From: Epinephelus fuscoguttatus
Lineage: Eukaryota > Chordata > Actinopteri > Perciformes > Serranidae
Assembly: GCF_011397635.1 (NCBI RefSeq)
Contig: NC_064767.1
Span: 16,221,537 to 16,285,536 of the forward strand
DNA: 64,000 nucleotides
Direction: 5' to 3'
Shown: positions 62,758 to 64,000 of the stretch, one piece after another
How positions within the stretch are numbered: position 1 is the first letter of the stretch
Layout: each line of letters opens with the position of its first letter
Position numbers and translations under genes: made by a program
Notes under the pieces: generated by a model
The model's database searches: none
What the model was told of the DNA's origin: nothing
The model's input: only the letters and a program-made list of their open reading frames with translations

Positions 62758-63268
62758 GATTAAACTTCATGCGTGTGCGTCATGCAGAGGTCTTGATGTT
62801 TTGTTACCTGGTTACCTTACTATTCTTAAGGTGTGCTAATATGATCTTATGTCCTTGTAAGGGACTATTTTTAGTCACTAATTAGCCCTCTGACGACAAC
62901 ACGTGTCATCTATCTGTTGTTGAGTGCCAAAACACATTAACACATACAGCGTCCACCTTTAATTAAATCTTCCAGACTCAGGCTTTCTGTGTTCCTGTGA
63001 ACGTCACATTATCATCACTATGCATAGACAGGCATGTAGTGTAGCATGTGTGTAATTCTTAGTAACACTGCCATGGAGAAACAATGACTCACCAAAAGGT
63101 TAAATTTCTCAGTTCAGTTGTAGCCAATCGCCTTAACTGACAGTGCTTTATTAGGAGAGAAAACGTGTAAAAAAAGAAGTGAGAGGCCAATGTGAAACAA
63201 TTAACACTGAGTCACACAGAGCAGAAAACAACTTTTGGTAAACAGGAATGTTAAACAGCATCAAAGTG

Positions 63269-63284
63269 TTTTTTTTTTTTTTTT
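63269..63284 (+). repeat. T16 homopolymer
   Basis: Run of T after ATCAAAGTG. Confidence 0.9.
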
Positions 63285-63424
63285 GCATTAACAAACATGG
63301 ATGCTTCACACACATCTGCACTGAAGTTCTGCGCAAGACACCCAAGATTAGTTTCACCAAATCAGTATCCGACCAAATGTCTCCCCTTCTGTTCCGGTTT
63401 GTATTCCACATTTATGGCCAAAAA

Positions 63425-63630
63425 CAGTGACCTTGACCTTTGAACTTTGACCACAAAATTTCATTCTTGAGTTCAAGGAGATGTTTGTACCAAATTTGAG
63501 GACACTCCCTTGAGGCCTTCTTGAGATATTGTGTTCACAAGAATGAGACGGACGTAAGGTCATGACTTTGACCTTTAACCACCAAAATCTAACCAGCTGA
63601 GTCCAAGTGAGCGTTTGTGCCAAATCTAAA
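63425..63630 (+). repeat. Interspersed repeat, GACCTTTGACC-type, one full and one partial unit
   Basis: GACCTTGACCTTTGAACTTT, CCAAATTTGAGGACACTCCC, TTGAGATATTGTGTTCACAA and GAATGAGACGGACGTAAGGT form one unit; TTTGACCTTTAACCACCAAA and GCGTTTGTGCCAAATC restart it. I recognise it as an abundant fish repeat that often occurs as several units in a row. Confidence 0.7.
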
Positions 63631-64000
63631 GAGAGGTCATTTACTTTACAGACAGTAGTCCAAAACAAATACATACAATACAATATACACAACACAGCAT
63701 AAGATCCATATCTCCTACGATGACACCGTAAATCATGGGAAAAGAAGACACAATGACATCCAGGGTTATAATTTGATTTCAAAAAACAATAGCAGATGGA
63801 ACAAAGTTTAATCTGTATAAGTGTTACCTTTGGGGAGACTAAACCTTCTCCCCGATTGAAACATCTGGAACTCAACATGTAAAAGATGTTGAGAATCCAA
63901 AATAACAGCCTTTGAGATGGCTCTTACTACAGAACAGACTCAGTAAAAGATGAATTAAAGAATTTCGTTGTTGTTGTCTCTATGTTAAACATCTTTAAAA
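63631..64000. repeat. Probable repeat-derived sequence at the right edge
   Basis: TCATTTACTTTACAGACAGT, CTTTGAGATGGCTCTTACTA and AAAGAATTTCGTTGTTG resemble pieces of the TTTATT...AAATTT class of fish repeats, but the match is loose. The sequence runs off the window. Confidence 0.35.

Larger units (their letters stand above)
61819..63424. other. Gene-free interval with microsatellites
   Basis: Apart from the AC, A16 and T16 tracts, nothing is recognised. Many short TG/CA runs occur at 61930-61955 and 62683-62703. Confidence 0.45.

Noticed and set aside
63354..63878. 174-codon minus frame
   Set aside because: It covers the GACCTTTGACC-type repeat and adjoining repeat-like sequence; no known domain.
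1..64000. CRISPR arrays, operons, bacterial promoters, riboswitches
   Set aside because: The sequence is vertebrate nuclear DNA; no regularly spaced repeats or bacterial gene layout are present.
1..64000. tRNA, rRNA or snRNA genes
   Set aside because: No cloverleaf with A and B boxes or rRNA/snRNA core sequence was recognised by eye; a tRNAscan/Infernal run would be decisive.

Overview
This window is vertebrate nuclear DNA, most probably from a percomorph-type teleost fish. The evidence is an intron-split rhodopsin-family GPCR gene with GT-AG introns, many (CA)n/(TG)n microsatellites, hAT elements with 8-bp target-site duplications, and several interspersed repeats I recognise as common in spiny-rayed fish genomes. 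There are no operons, ribosome-binding sites, CRISPR arrays or phage features. No database search was possible, so species and repeat-family names rest on recognition only.

The only intact protein-coding gene I can support is on the + strand at 42191-45037. It is a three-exon orphan GPCR of the GPR26/GPR78 family, best matched to GPR26 (353 aa once joined). Its introns are 793 and 992 bp. A leader rich in upstream ATGs lies before it, with a 14-bp perfect palindrome and a weak TATA-like sequence.

Positions 1-38800 form a gene desert. The first 14 kb has few recognisable repeats. Scattered blocks mix AT-rich homeodomain-core motifs (TAATTA) with GC-rich parts (around 0.65-0.95, 9.6-9.9, 12.8-13.3, 16.7-16.9 and 22.4-22.7 kb). 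They look like conserved non-coding elements, but that is inference from base texture, not alignment. An 885-bp non-autonomous hAT element sits at 19341-20225. LINE-tail-like and other repeat fragments lie near 14.3, 15.6, 31.1 and 32.1 kb.

From 38.8 kb to the right end, apart from the gene itself, repeat content is heavy. There are three fold-back structures (39.98-40.56, 50.72-51.00 and 60.02-60.31 kb). A 669-bp hAT element (48276-48944) carries a BED-finger transposase remnant and lies inside one copy of a local duplication whose other copy is an empty site. A processed pseudogene of the mitochondrial co-chaperonin HSPE1 (minus strand, 54110-54393) is nested between two halves of another repeat.

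I found no convincing undescribed biological system. The items most worth a second look are the hAT insertion with its paralogous empty site, the nested hspe1 retrocopy, the uORF-rich gpr26 leader and the regulatory-looking blocks of the desert.
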